DNA of 64,000 bases. Origin: Candidatus Eremiobacter antarcticus (GTDB lineage Bacteria > Vulcanimicrobiota > Vulcanimicrobiia > Eremiobacterales > Eremiobacteraceae). Both the position numbers and the translations under genes were made by a program. Numbering within the stretch: position 1 is the stretch's first letter; every line of letters starts with the position of its first letter. Where the stretch lies: assembly GCA_003244105.1 (NCBI GenBank), contig QHBK01000003.1, forward strand, positions 162,396 to 226,395. The letters run 5' to 3'. The notes under the pieces are model-generated. The model worked only from the letters and a program-made list of their open reading frames with translations, had not been told where the DNA came from and searched no databases. This document shows, one piece after another, positions 1 to 8,870 of the stretch.

Positions 1-1403
<1,403 letters not shown>

Positions 1404-1450
1404 TCATCATGGAATCGTGCGCATGGCAAAGCCGGCGGCACAATAAGGCG

Positions 1451-2419
1451 CTATTGTCTATGTTTCTCGCGTTGCAGACGGCGCGCCTCCCCGGCATCGC
1501 TTTGCGAGTCGCGCAACAGCGCATGCGACCATTCACGACCGAGCACGTTCTCGACCACCGCAGGTCCCGCAGCGCCCTGCGGCAGACGCGCGACCAGCAT
1601 GACATAACCCCATGCCATGACCCTATCTGCCGGTGTGATCGCGTTTCGCCGCAGCCGCCGTTTGGCTGAGTCGAGCTCTGTCTCCCAGCGCGACCGCAAG
1701 CGGCGCCGTACTCGCTCGACCGTCTGCTCCGAAGCCTCCTGAACGGAGCGAGCCAGCTCATGAGCCGACAGCCAAGGCGCCTGCATCAGCGTGCGTTCGA
1801 TCAGCGATTCTTGTGCGCTGCGGCCGGCCTCGGCGCAGGGCCCGCACAGGGCCGCGGAGGTCATATCGGCTTCGAACCGTTTTCCGCAGCGGCCGCAGGT
1901 GCGCCATCCCTCTTCGTCTCTGTAGGTGTCGAGCTGCGATTGCAAGGCGGACAACCGGCTGACGAGAGCGCTCAGATCCTCTTGCGGCACAGCGGCCGCC
2001 GGCGCGCGCTCGGAGTGCGAAGCGGGCGCGGGCATTGGCGGGCTTGGAGCGCGCGACCGCAAGCGGACGCCTTCCAGCAGCGCCGTGCTGCGGCCGCTCG
2101 CCACCGTGAAACGCATGCGTTTCAGGGGCGCATTCGGACACGCCGCGTGCAGTGCTTGCAGCATGCGCGGAGCGAGCAGCGTCAACTGGTCGCTCCAGGC
2201 GCTGCTCGCCGTCAGAACGGTCAGCACACCGGCGCGTAGCTTCAATGGGCGGCTCCGCGCGGCGACGTTCGCGCCCACGGAGGTCTCCCACGCCGCCGAA
2301 ACTGATGCGAACGCAGTGTCGTTAGTGCGATCGCGATCATCCGAAATGCGCGAGCCCGCCTGAGTGCGGCCTGGATGGAAGCGCTTGAGCAATTCCTTGA
2401 GCGAACGCGGTCCCTTCAC
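1451..2419 (-). CDS. DciA-like (DUF721) protein with an internal zinc-ribbon-like motif
   Basis: 322 residues. The first ~110 residues match the DUF721/DciA pattern: an AAW..SVGANVAARSRPLKL strand, LTVLTASSAWSDQL, and a closing MRFTV strand. DciA proteins help load the replicative helicase DnaB, and DUF721 genes commonly sit next to recF and gyrB, as here. After a Pro/Ala/Ser-rich linker (about 120-145), residues 175-195 hold CGRC...CGPC, a four-Cys zinc-ribbon-like motif, followed by an Arg-rich helical tail. Classical DciA proteins are shorter and, as far as I know, lack this motif. The GTG start overlaps the recF stop (GTGA), suggesting translational coupling. The helicase-loader role is inferred from family and location. 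Confidence 0.75.
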   Translation of the reverse strand: MKGPRSLKELLKRFHPGRTQAGSRISDDRDRTNDTAFASVSAAWETSVGANVAARSRPLKLRAGVLTVLTASSAWSDQLTLLAPRMLQALHAACPNAPLKRMRFTVASGRSTALLEGVRLRSRAPSPPMPAPASHSERAPAAAVPQEDLSALVSRLSALQSQLDTYRDEEGWRTCGRCGKRFEADMTSAALCGPCAEAGRSAQESLIERTLMQAPWLSAHELARSVQEASEQTVERVRRRLRSRWETELDSAKRRLRRNAITPADRVMAWGYVMLVARLPQGAAGPAVVENVLGREWSHALLRDSQSDAGEARRLQREKHRQ

Positions 2420-3543
2420 GCGCTCAGGGCGGCTCCCAAAGGTGCGTCGGCGATGCGGCCTTCGGCGATCTGATAAACTCGTGCCGTTTGAGAAGGCAGC
2501 TCAGGCCTGTCGACGGAGGTGATGAACGCCTGCTCGAGATGACCGAGATTACCCAAAAACGCGCGCCGGCGGTCCGCGTCAAGTTCCGAAAGAACGTCGT
2601 CCAACAGCAGCAACGGCGGCTCTCCAGTGGCTTGCGCCAAGAGGGCGTACTCCGCAGCTTTGAGCGCCAGCACCGCAGTGCGTTGCTGGCCTTGTGAACC
2701 GAAGCGCGCGAGCACTGCGCCCGCCACCGCAAAGGACAGCTCGTCGCGGTGGGGCCCCATAAGCGAGGTCTTCCTCATGACCTCGAGGGCCGACGACGCG
2801 CTCAAAGCCGCCTGAAGCGACTTCAGGATGGCGGCCGGCGTCTCATCCGATATGTCTGGCGACGGCTGGTAGGCGATGCTCAGTTCTTCCGCTGCGCCGA
2901 CCCAGCGCGCGTGCACGGTCGCTGCCTCCTGCGAGAGGCGGCGCACATACGCGGCGCGAGCGGCGATAATATGCGCACCGGCATCCGCCAGCTGTTCGTT
3001 GTACGTCTGCAGCAACGCGCCATTGACGGGACCCGGCGTTTTCAGGGCGGCGTTCTTCTGCATGAGCACGTGCAGATAGGTAGCGTGCTGATGATAGTAC
3101 TGCCGGTTTGCTTGCGACAAGGCAATGTTCAGAAAACGCCGCCGCAACGCCGGCGGCCCTGCGATGAGCTGGAGGTCGAAGGGCATGAACGTGACGGCCG
3201 CGATGCCTCCCAAGAACTGCGCGTACGACACCGAGCGTCCGTTGCGCAGGAACTTCTTGCGCGCACCCTCACCCGCGCGGGTGATGATGCACGCCGCCTG
3301 CACTTCGCCCGTGCGCGTCTGCACCGAGGCGGCGATGCGCGCGACCGGCGCCCCGGTTTTGATCAGATCGACTTCGCGCGCAGCCCGGAACGATTTGCCG
3401 GTCGAGAGCAACGACAGGCCTTCCAGAAGATTCGATTTGCCCTGAGCGTTTTGGCCCACCAAAACGCACACGCCGCTTGCGGGTTCGAATCGCAAAGCGG
3501 CGTAGTTGCGGAAGTTCGAAACTTCCAAGGCGGTGACGCGCAC
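2416..3543 (-). CDS. recF: DNA replication and repair protein RecF
   Basis: 375 residues. SMC-like ATPase that binds gapped DNA and helps load RecA. The N-terminal MRVTALEVSNFRNYAAL is typical of RecF. The Walker A motif is GQNAQGKSN (about residue 30), the signature region lies near FGSQGQQRT, and the Walker B region is LLLLDDVLSELDADRR. The GTG start at 3543 lies 6 bases downstream of the dnaN stop. Its 3' end overlaps the DUF721 gene by 4 bases. Length and order (dnaA-dnaN-recF) are canonical. Confidence 0.96.
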   Translation of the reverse strand: MRVTALEVSNFRNYAALRFEPASGVCVLVGQNAQGKSNLLEGLSLLSTGKSFRAAREVDLIKTGAPVARIAASVQTRTGEVQAACIITRAGEGARKKFLRNGRSVSYAQFLGGIAAVTFMPFDLQLIAGPPALRRRFLNIALSQANRQYYHQHATYLHVLMQKNAALKTPGPVNGALLQTYNEQLADAGAHIIAARAAYVRRLSQEAATVHARWVGAAEELSIAYQPSPDISDETPAAILKSLQAALSASSALEVMRKTSLMGPHRDELSFAVAGAVLARFGSQGQQRTAVLALKAAEYALLAQATGEPPLLLLDDVLSELDADRRRAFLGNLGHLEQAFITSVDRPELPSQTARVYQIAEGRIADAPLGAALSA

Positions 3544-3549
3544 CGCGGA

Positions 3550-4665
3550 TCACTGCCGCAGCGGCATCAATATGTAGAGCTGACGGTCGGATGCGCCGTT
3601 GCCGGCCGGATGGATCGCTGCAGGATTCAGAGCGCCCACGAATTCGAGCGCGACGGTCTCCGACTCGATGTGGTTGAGGATCTCGACGAGGAACTTGGCG
3701 TTGAAGGCAATGGTGAGCGGGTCGCCGCTGCGCTCGACGTCCAGCTCCTCGTACGCGTTGCCGGCGGTGTCCGAACTTGCCGTGATGACCAAGCTCGAAC
3801 CGTCCATGGCGAGTTTCACCATGCTGGCGCGGTCGCCCGCGACCACGCCGGCGCGGCGCAGGCTGGCCAACAGCTGCGCCGTGCTCGCGATGACTTTCTT
3901 GTCGAACTCTTTGGGGATGACTTGCTGGTAGTTCGGGTATTGACCGTCGACCAGCCGGGCGCTGATCCTCACGTCGCCCGCCTGGAAGACGAGCTGATTT
4001 GCTTGGCCGCCGATGACCGTGGCTTCCATGACGCCGTCCGACGGCACCCGTACTACTTCGCCCAAACCACGAGCAGGCACGATCAGCTTGCTTGGGCTCG
4101 TCACCGGCTCCGCCAATGCGACGTGCCGGCGGGCCAAGCGGTAGCCGTCTGTCGCGACCATCGTGAGATCGCTGCCGTCGAGTTCCAACAGCGTCCCCAT
4201 GAGAACGGCGCCGCGCGCTTCCTCGCCGCTGGCGGCAAACGTCACCGCAGACGAAGCGTCGCGGAACTCTTTGGCGTCGACCCGGAAATGGACGCCCTTT
4301 TGCCCTTCGGGCAAGGGCGGATATTCGTCCGCCGGCAGCGTGTAGAACTCGTAGTTCGAGCGCTCGCATTTCAAGGTCGCGCGCGTGCTGGTTCCCTGCA
4401 TCTGCAGCTTCGCAGCCACCGGAAGATTCGCCAGATACTGCGTGAACAAGCGCGCCGGCACTGTGCACGAGCCCTCTTCCTGGATCTCCGCGCCTACCGC
4501 ATTCTCCAGCGTCAGCTCGAGGTCGGTGGCCCGGACGCTCACGCGGTCCCCCTGAGCAGACACCAAGACGTTATTCAAGATGGGCACCGTGGTGTGGGCG
4601 TTGACGACCTTACTGGCGGCCGTGACCGCTCCAGCGATGGCCTTGGCATCGCATTGAAATTTCAT
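3550..4665 (-). CDS. dnaN: DNA polymerase III beta subunit (sliding clamp)
   Basis: 371 residues from ATG 4665 (MKFQCDAKAIAG), three beta-clamp domains, ending in the usual YILMPLRQ tail. The ring tethers the replicative polymerase to DNA. A start ten codons further upstream is possible, but 4665 has a good AAGGGGCGAG Shine-Dalgarno and matches the usual family N-terminus. It lies between dnaA and recF in the conserved order and is probably cotranscribed with recF and the DUF721 gene. Confidence 0.97.
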   Translation of the reverse strand: MKFQCDAKAIAGAVTAASKVVNAHTTVPILNNVLVSAQGDRVSVRATDLELTLENAVGAEIQEEGSCTVPARLFTQYLANLPVAAKLQMQGTSTRATLKCERSNYEFYTLPADEYPPLPEGQKGVHFRVDAKEFRDASSAVTFAASGEEARGAVLMGTLLELDGSDLTMVATDGYRLARRHVALAEPVTSPSKLIVPARGLGEVVRVPSDGVMEATVIGGQANQLVFQAGDVRISARLVDGQYPNYQQVIPKEFDKKVIASTAQLLASLRRAGVVAGDRASMVKLAMDGSSLVITASSDTAGNAYEELDVERSGDPLTIAFNAKFLVEILNHIESETVALEFVGALNPAAIHPAGNGASDRQLYILMPLRQ

Positions 4666-4941
4666 TCTCGCCCCTTCGGATCGCGCGCTGTGCACAACGC
4701 CGTTTTCTGCTTATACCTATCTATAGATAAGGAAAAGATCGTCGTCTTCGTCATAGGCGGGTGCATACCGTGGAATGTCCGGGAAATCCCCTAGCAGCGC
4801 GGCGTTGAGCTGCGCAGTCGGCTGTGGAGGCGCAGCCTTGCCTGTCCACGTCAACCACCGGCCGCCCCCAAAACCGATCGACCGCCGCCGTTCATGCACC
4901 TCATCCGCATGCCATTCGCATGTTCGTCCACGGGCCGTTCA
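4666..4941. promoter_or_regulatory. dnaA-dnaN intergenic region with AT-rich palindrome and a DnaA-box-like site
   Basis: A 276-base gap with no gene I can support. Close to dnaN it is locally AT-rich and contains the perfect 12-base palindrome TATCTATAGATA (4718-4729) next to a TATAAG hexamer on the minus strand (4710-4715), a possible dnaN -10 element. Read on the minus strand, TTGTGCACA (near 4690-4698) differs by one base from the TTATNCACA DnaA box. This suggests, but does not show, DnaA control of dnaN. A 60-codon minus-strand reading frame inside it (4717-4899) has no family resemblance and I do not call it. Confidence 0.4.
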
Positions 4942-6339
4942 TCAGTCTTGCGATATGGTCGACAACACCGAGCGCACCTTGCTGCGAAACTCTGGGTCGC
5001 GCTCCATTTGCTGCTTGACCTTATCACGCGCGTACATCACTGTGGTGTGGTCTTTCTTGCCGAATTCGCGAGCGATTTGCGGCAGCGACGCGTTGGTCAG
5101 ATCGCAAGCCAGGTACATCGCGATCTGGCGTGGCACGGTGAGCCGCTGGTCGCGCCGCTGGCCCTCCAGCTCCTTCTGCGTGATGCCGTGGAAGCGCGCC
5201 ACCTTCTCCTTGATGAGCAAGATGGTCACCTTGCGCAGCGGCATCTCGTTGATCTCGTTGCGTAAGACGTCGGCGGCGAGCTCGACCGTAACGGGTTGCT
5301 TGTAGAGCGACGCGTAGGCGGTGAGCTTGATGAGGGCCCCCTCGAGCTGGCGTATGTTGGACGGGATGATCTTGGCGATGTAGGATGTGACCTCGTGAGG
5401 AACGTCGATGCCGTCGCTCTCCGCCTTTTTCCTGAGGATGGCTTCACGCGTCTCGAGATCGGGTGACTGGATGTCCGTGAGCAGTCCCCATTCGAAGCGC
5501 GAGCGCAGACGGTTCTCCAGCGTTTGGATGTCTTTGGGGGGCCGGTCGCTTGAGATGACGAGCTGTTTGGATGCCTCGTGCAGCGTGTTGAAGGTGTGGA
5601 AAAACTCTTCTTGGGTCTGCTCTTTGCCCTCCAAGAATTGGATGTCGTCGATCAGCAACACGTCGACCGTCCGATAGCGATTGCGGAACTCTACCGTCTG
5701 ATTGTTTTTGATCGCCGTGATGAACTCGTTTGTGAAGGTCTCCGATGAGACGTACACGATGCGCGAGTGCTGATCGCTGCGCAAGACGCGGTGGCCGATG
5801 GCATGCATGAGGTGGGTCTTGCCCAATCCCACCGCGCCGTAGATGAAGAGCGGATTGTAAGCGCGCGCGGGCGACTCCGCCACTGCCTGGGCGGCCGCAT
5901 GCGCGAACCGGTTGGTGGCTCCCACGACGAACTGCTCGAACGTGTAGCGTTCGTTCAGGCCGGTATGGCGGAAGTCGTCGGACGCGCCGGCCGTGGGCGA
6001 TTGCAGCGTTTTGGCATCCGCCGGCAGAGGATCTCGGCGCGGTTCCGGGCGCAAGTCGGGAAGCGCGGGCGTCTCATCGACCACGAAGCGAACGGCGATG
6101 GGCGAACCGATCATCTGCGCCAGGGTCGCGACGATCGGGCCCTTGAGCCGGTTCTCGGCCCAGTCTTTGGCGAAGGCGTTTTGTACCGTCAGCGTCACCT
6201 CGTCGGTGGCCAGCCGCTCCAAGCGCATAGGCTTGATCCACATCTCGAAGATGGGCTTGGAGAAGCGCGTTTCGAGCTCGCCCAAGCAGCTCTCCCAGAG
6301 ATATTCCGCGTTCGTGCTGACAGCCGTTGCAGTTTCCAT
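4942..6339 (-). CDS. dnaA: Chromosomal replication initiator protein DnaA
   Basis: 465 residues. AAA+ initiator that binds DnaA boxes and melts the origin. It has an N-terminal domain I (WESCLGELETRFSKPIFEMW), a Pro/Asp-rich linker, Walker A GAVGLGKTHL, Walker B VDVLLIDDIQFL, the sensor regions, and the C-terminal DnaA-box helix-turn-helix with GKKDHTTVMYARDKV. The ATG at 6339 has an AAGGA Shine-Dalgarno 8 bases upstream. It is divergent from rpmH across the origin gap, the classic arrangement. No truncation. Confidence 0.98.
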   Translation of the reverse strand: METATAVSTNAEYLWESCLGELETRFSKPIFEMWIKPMRLERLATDEVTLTVQNAFAKDWAENRLKGPIVATLAQMIGSPIAVRFVVDETPALPDLRPEPRRDPLPADAKTLQSPTAGASDDFRHTGLNERYTFEQFVVGATNRFAHAAAQAVAESPARAYNPLFIYGAVGLGKTHLMHAIGHRVLRSDQHSRIVYVSSETFTNEFITAIKNNQTVEFRNRYRTVDVLLIDDIQFLEGKEQTQEEFFHTFNTLHEASKQLVISSDRPPKDIQTLENRLRSRFEWGLLTDIQSPDLETREAILRKKAESDGIDVPHEVTSYIAKIIPSNIRQLEGALIKLTAYASLYKQPVTVELAADVLRNEINEMPLRKVTILLIKEKVARFHGITQKELEGQRRDQRLTVPRQIAMYLACDLTNASLPQIAREFGKKDHTTVMYARDKVKQQMERDPEFRSKVRSVLSTISQD

Positions 6340-6450
6340 TCAACGTCCTTCATCTGCAAAGTATGTGGGATCCGTCGTCAAAGGCGGCTCCGATAGGGCG
6401 ACGCGCGTTAGCGTCCAAAAATCTTATTCCTTCAGCTTTTTTTGGCTTTC

Positions 6451-6492
6451 TTATGCACATATGCACAGATTCTCTGTCGACTCTGTGGATGG
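6451..6492 (+). promoter_or_regulatory. oriC DnaA-box cluster 1
   Basis: TTATGCACA (6451-6459) matches TTATNCACA exactly. The next box, ATATGCACA (6459-6467), follows in direct repeat, sharing one base, with one mismatch. TGTGGATGG (6484-6492) is an inverted box with two mismatches. An AT-rich stretch lies immediately to the left. The CACATATGCACAG core recurs near 18471. Confidence 0.7.
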
Positions 6493-6657
6493 TTTTCAAG
6501 CATGATCGCAGGAGTGCCGACGGGCGCTGATTTTTTGTCGGGTTGCGCCATCCGAGTCGCTCATCTCCTTGGCTGACGGAAGGTCATGTGAAAAATGTAA
6601 CTTGCGGGCAACGGAGGGCGAACTTCGATGATACGGGCGCGCTCAGGGCCGACCGCG

Positions 6658-6689
6658 CTATGCACAAGCTTATCCACAGGTGTGAATAA
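6658..6689 (+). promoter_or_regulatory. oriC DnaA-box cluster 2
   Basis: Three boxes in 32 bases. CTATGCACA (6658-6666) has one mismatch, TTATCCACA (6670-6678) is the perfect consensus, and TGTGAATAA (6681-6689) is an inverted perfect TTATNCACA. This is the strongest DnaA-binding candidate in the window. Confidence 0.8.
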
Positions 6690-6933
6690 ACGCTTTCGCC
6701 GCATGTGCCGAAGGGGTCAAAGCCATGCGGCACAAGGGTTTGGACGCGAACAGTTACACGTGAGAGGGCGCGCGCCATGCACCGCCTGTCCACCGTCGTA
6801 AGGCCCTCGGGTAGACGGGGCCAGAGCAAGGCGCTTGACGGCAAGGCGGCCAAGCGCACAGTGCTTCGCGGTGGGTCGGTCTGAACCCGATCGCGGAAAA
6901 AAAGGCTGCAACCCCGATGAAATCGTTTTATGA

Positions 6934-6963
6934 TTGACGGGTGGGGACCGGCTGCTCTATAAT
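6934..6963 (+). promoter_or_regulatory. Promoter for rpmH-rnpA-yidD
   Basis: TTGACG (6934-6939), an 18-base spacer and a perfect TATAAT (6958-6963), about 80 bases before rpmH. It resembles a strong housekeeping-sigma promoter, as expected for a ribosomal protein operon. Confidence 0.8.
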
Positions 6964-7041
6964 CGCTAACTGCTTTCGCTGGCTCGGCGGCGCCGCCCAC
7001 CTTGCCAGCGGCGGTCTGTCACTCGAGGAGGATCGACACTC

Positions 7042-7179
7042 GTGAAAAGGACGTACCAACCGCACAACCGGCGGCGCAAACGCAATCACGGCTTCAGGGC
7101 TCGCATGTCGTCGAAGGGTGGCCGCAGAGTGATCGCATCTCGGCGGCGCAAAGGCCGCAAGCGGCTCACACCCGATTAA
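7042..7179 (+). CDS. rpmH: 50S ribosomal protein bL34
   Basis: 45 residues, beginning [18 protein letters not shown] and ending RKRLTPD, a full-length bL34. The GTG start has a strong GAGGAGG Shine-Dalgarno about 10 bases upstream. It is followed after 6 bases by rnpA, the conserved order, and driven by the promoter at 6934-6963. Confidence 0.97.
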   Translation: MKRTYQPHNRRRKRNHGFRARMSSKGGRRVIASRRRKGRKRLTPD

Positions 7180-7185
7180 CACCGA

Positions 7186-7554
7186 GTGCGCGCATATGAC
7201 AGCTTGCGTGGACGGCGTGAGTTCGCGCTCGTGCTGCGGCGTGGCAGAAAAGCCGACGCAGGCGGCCTGACCGTGTTCGCCTTCCAAGCGCCAAGGGCAC
7301 CTCGCCGCTGCAAAGTCGGATTCATCTTGACCAAAAAGGTCGGCAACGCTGTGGAGCGCAACCGGTTTCGCCGCCGCTGCAAGTGCATCTTTGACCAAGC
7401 GGACACGGGCGAACGCGGACATTGGTACGTCGTGCATGCCACACCGCCGGCGATCGGGCTCCGCTTCGCGCCCCTGCGCGCAGCGCTGTTGTCGGCCGTC
7501 GAGCGAAGCTCGAAGCGCGCGCTCAAAACCGTTTTGCCCTCCGGCAGCACATGA
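7186..7554 (+). CDS. rnpA: Ribonuclease P protein component
   Basis: 122 residues. Protein cofactor of the RNase P ribozyme that matures tRNA 5' ends. It begins [20 protein letters not shown] and carries the family RNR-type motif ([17 protein letters not shown], about residues 46-62). GTG start; the stop overlaps the yidD ATG (ATGA at 7551-7554). Confidence 0.95.
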   Translation: MRAYDSLRGRREFALVLRRGRKADAGGLTVFAFQAPRAPRRCKVGFILTKKVGNAVERNRFRRRCKCIFDQADTGERGHWYVVHATPPAIGLRFAPLRAALLSAVERSSKRALKTVLPSGST

Positions 7555-7811
7555 TCGCTAAGCCCGCTGCATCGGCTCGCGCCCGAAATCTCAGCAGCGT
7601 CGTTTCGCGCGTGCTGATCAGCGCGATCCGGCTCTATCAGCGCACGATATCCGTCGCGTTGCCCCCCGCATGCCGCTTCAACCCGAGCTGCTCTGAGTAC
7701 GCCGCCATTGCGGTCAGCCGGCACGGCCCGGCGCGCGGTCTGTGGCTTGCGTTGAGAAGGCTAAGTCGCTGCGGACCCTGGCATGCCGGAGGCCTGGACC
7801 CGGTCCCGTAA
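7551..7811 (+). CDS. yidD: Membrane protein insertion efficiency factor YidD
   Basis: 86 residues from ATG 7551, overlapping the rnpA stop by 4 bases. Contains the family hallmarks ALRLYQRTI-like ([17 protein letters not shown]), [15 protein letters not shown] and the terminal [14 protein letters not shown]. Small amphipathic membrane-associated protein that aids YidC-dependent insertion. It sits in the usual rnpA-yidD-yidC order. Confidence 0.93.
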   Translation: MIAKPAASARARNLSSVVSRVLISAIRLYQRTISVALPPACRFNPSCSEYAAIAVSRHGPARGLWLALRRLSRCGPWHAGGLDPVP

Positions 7812-7845
7812 GGAACCTATCGACGGATACGATCTCCCCCGGACA

Positions 7846-7871
7846 CTGTCGGCGGTCCTGACCACCGACAG
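7846..7871 (+). other. Stem-loop in the yidD-yidC gap
   Basis: Two 12-base arms (7846-7857 and 7860-7871) pair with a single mismatch around a 2-base gap, which in RNA would open to a 4-base loop. No U-tract follows, so it is not a canonical intrinsic terminator. It lies directly before an AGGAAAGGAAG Shine-Dalgarno-like stretch and 64 bases before yidC, so it may affect yidC expression. Confidence 0.5.
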
Positions 7872-7890
7872 GAAAGGAAGCAACGCACCT

Positions 7891-7938
7891 TTGCCCCAGT
7901 CCCTCACGCGCCCGGCGCGGATATCTCTGACGCCGTGA
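7891..7938 (+). CDS. Possible 15-residue leader peptide overlapping the yidC start
   Basis: TTG at 7891 follows a purine-rich AGGAAAGGAAG sequence by about 10 bases and opens a 15-codon frame (MPQSLTRPARISLTP). Its TGA overlaps the yidC GTG (GTGA). YidC itself has no clear Shine-Dalgarno, so coupling through this short frame is attractive. The evidence is positional only. Confidence 0.25.
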   Translation: MPQSLTRPARISLTP

Positions 7939-8870
7939 TCGCAGCCGCGTTCGCCAATCCTTTCTCCCAGCTGATCAACAGCCTGGGCACGCTTGTGGCC
8001 ACGGGCATCGATTGGCTGTACGGATTGACGCACAACTACGGCTGGTCGATGCTGCTGCTGGCGCTGGGCGTTTCGCTGCTGGTGCTCCCGCTTTCCATCC
8101 AATCGTTGAAGTCGATGCGAGAGATGCAGGCGCTGGCGCCCTACATCAAACGGCTGCAAGTCAAATACAAAAACGAGCGCCAGAAACTCGGCGAAGAGCA
8201 GATGAAGCTCTACCGCGAGCACGGCGTGAATCCATTGGGCGGTTGCCTGCCGATGATCGCGCAGTATCCATTTCTGATCGCCGTCTATCACGCGATCCAA
8301 ATCCACAACGATGCGTTCAAGAACGCGCACTGGCTGTGGATCGGATCGTCGCTGTCGCACAGCGTGCCGAACGTGCTGGCCACGAGCCTTTCGGAATCGG
8401 ACCACGTCCTGCTCGTCGCCTACGCGCTGTCGATGTATCTCTCCATCAAGCTCACGCCGACGATGTCGACGGAGCCTCAGCAGCAGCAGATGATGAAGAT
8501 GCAGGCGTTCATGATGCCGGTCATGCTCTACGTTTTGGGCAGCCTGTATCACTGGTCGTCGGCGTTCATCTTGTACTGGTTCGGCTTCAACGTCTTGAGC
8601 ATGCTCGAACGCTGGTACATCATGCGCATGCCTTCTCGCATCCCGAAGCCGTTGGAAGACACACCCGCCACGCTTGCCGGATACCCGCGCGATTGTCCGG
8701 AGTGCCACAAGCCGCTGACCATCGTCAAAGGCAGCAAGTGTGAAGAGTGCGGCGCGAAGGTGCGCAAGCTCGCGCCTTCCGACAACGGTCTGGCGGCTGG
8801 CGGAGGCATCGTGCCTGCGACGCCTGGGGGCGGGAAGTCACAAGCGAAAGGCGCAAGGAAAAGCTCATGA
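7935..8870 (+). CDS. yidC: YidC/Oxa1-family membrane insertase with C-terminal zinc-ribbon-like motif
   Basis: 311 residues. Inserts and folds inner-membrane proteins with or without SecYEG. It has a short N-terminal segment and then the 60KD_IMP core: membrane segments about 37-58, 104-122, 157-173 and 193-224, with the cytoplasmic hairpin at 60-100 (MREMQALAPYIKRLQVKYKN). Two oddities are visible. Ser47 occupies the position five residues before the conserved Pro (LLVLP) where E. coli R366 and B. subtilis SpoIIIJ R73 sit. The C-tail carries CPEC (254-257) and CEEC (269-272), a zinc-ribbon-like extension, then a basic end. The start is GTG 7935; no alternative start exists in frame. The stop overlaps the jag ATG. 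Confidence 0.93.
   Translation: MIAAAFANPFSQLINSLGTLVATGIDWLYGLTHNYGWSMLLLALGVSLLVLPLSIQSLKSMREMQALAPYIKRLQVKYKNERQKLGEEQMKLYREHGVNPLGGCLPMIAQYPFLIAVYHAIQIHNDAFKNAHWLWIGSSLSHSVPNVLATSLSESDHVLLVAYALSMYLSIKLTPTMSTEPQQQQMMKMQAFMMPVMLYVLGSLYHWSSAFILYWFGFNVLSMLERWYIMRMPSRIPKPLEDTPATLAGYPRDCPECHKPLTIVKGSKCEECGAKVRKLAPSDNGLAAGGGIVPATPGGGKSQAKGARKSS

Larger units (their letters stand above)
6340..7041. other. oriC: Putative chromosomal origin of replication (oriC), dnaA-rpmH gap
   Basis: A 700-base gene-free gap where gene orientation switches (minus genes left, plus genes right). It contains two clusters of DnaA boxes, near 6451-6492 and 6658-6689. A T-rich stretch (about 6416-6455, with runs of A and T) abuts the first cluster and could be the unwinding element. 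The right end holds the rpmH promoter. Assignment rests on box matches, local AT content and the dnaA/rpmH location. A GC-skew plot would confirm it: a minimum here supports, a minimum elsewhere refutes. Confidence 0.85.

Noticed and set aside
3480-3496. tRNA T-loop-like GGTTCGAATC
   Set aside because: Lies inside recF coding sequence and has no acceptor or anticodon arm around it.
2749-4794. Very long plus-strand reading frame (681 codons) opposite recF and dnaN
   Set aside because: It is antisense to two well-supported genes, Arg/His/Gln-rich and without recognisable domains; a product of high GC.
4717-4899. 60-codon minus-strand frame between dnaN and dnaA
   Set aside because: No family match; the region is better explained as regulatory sequence.
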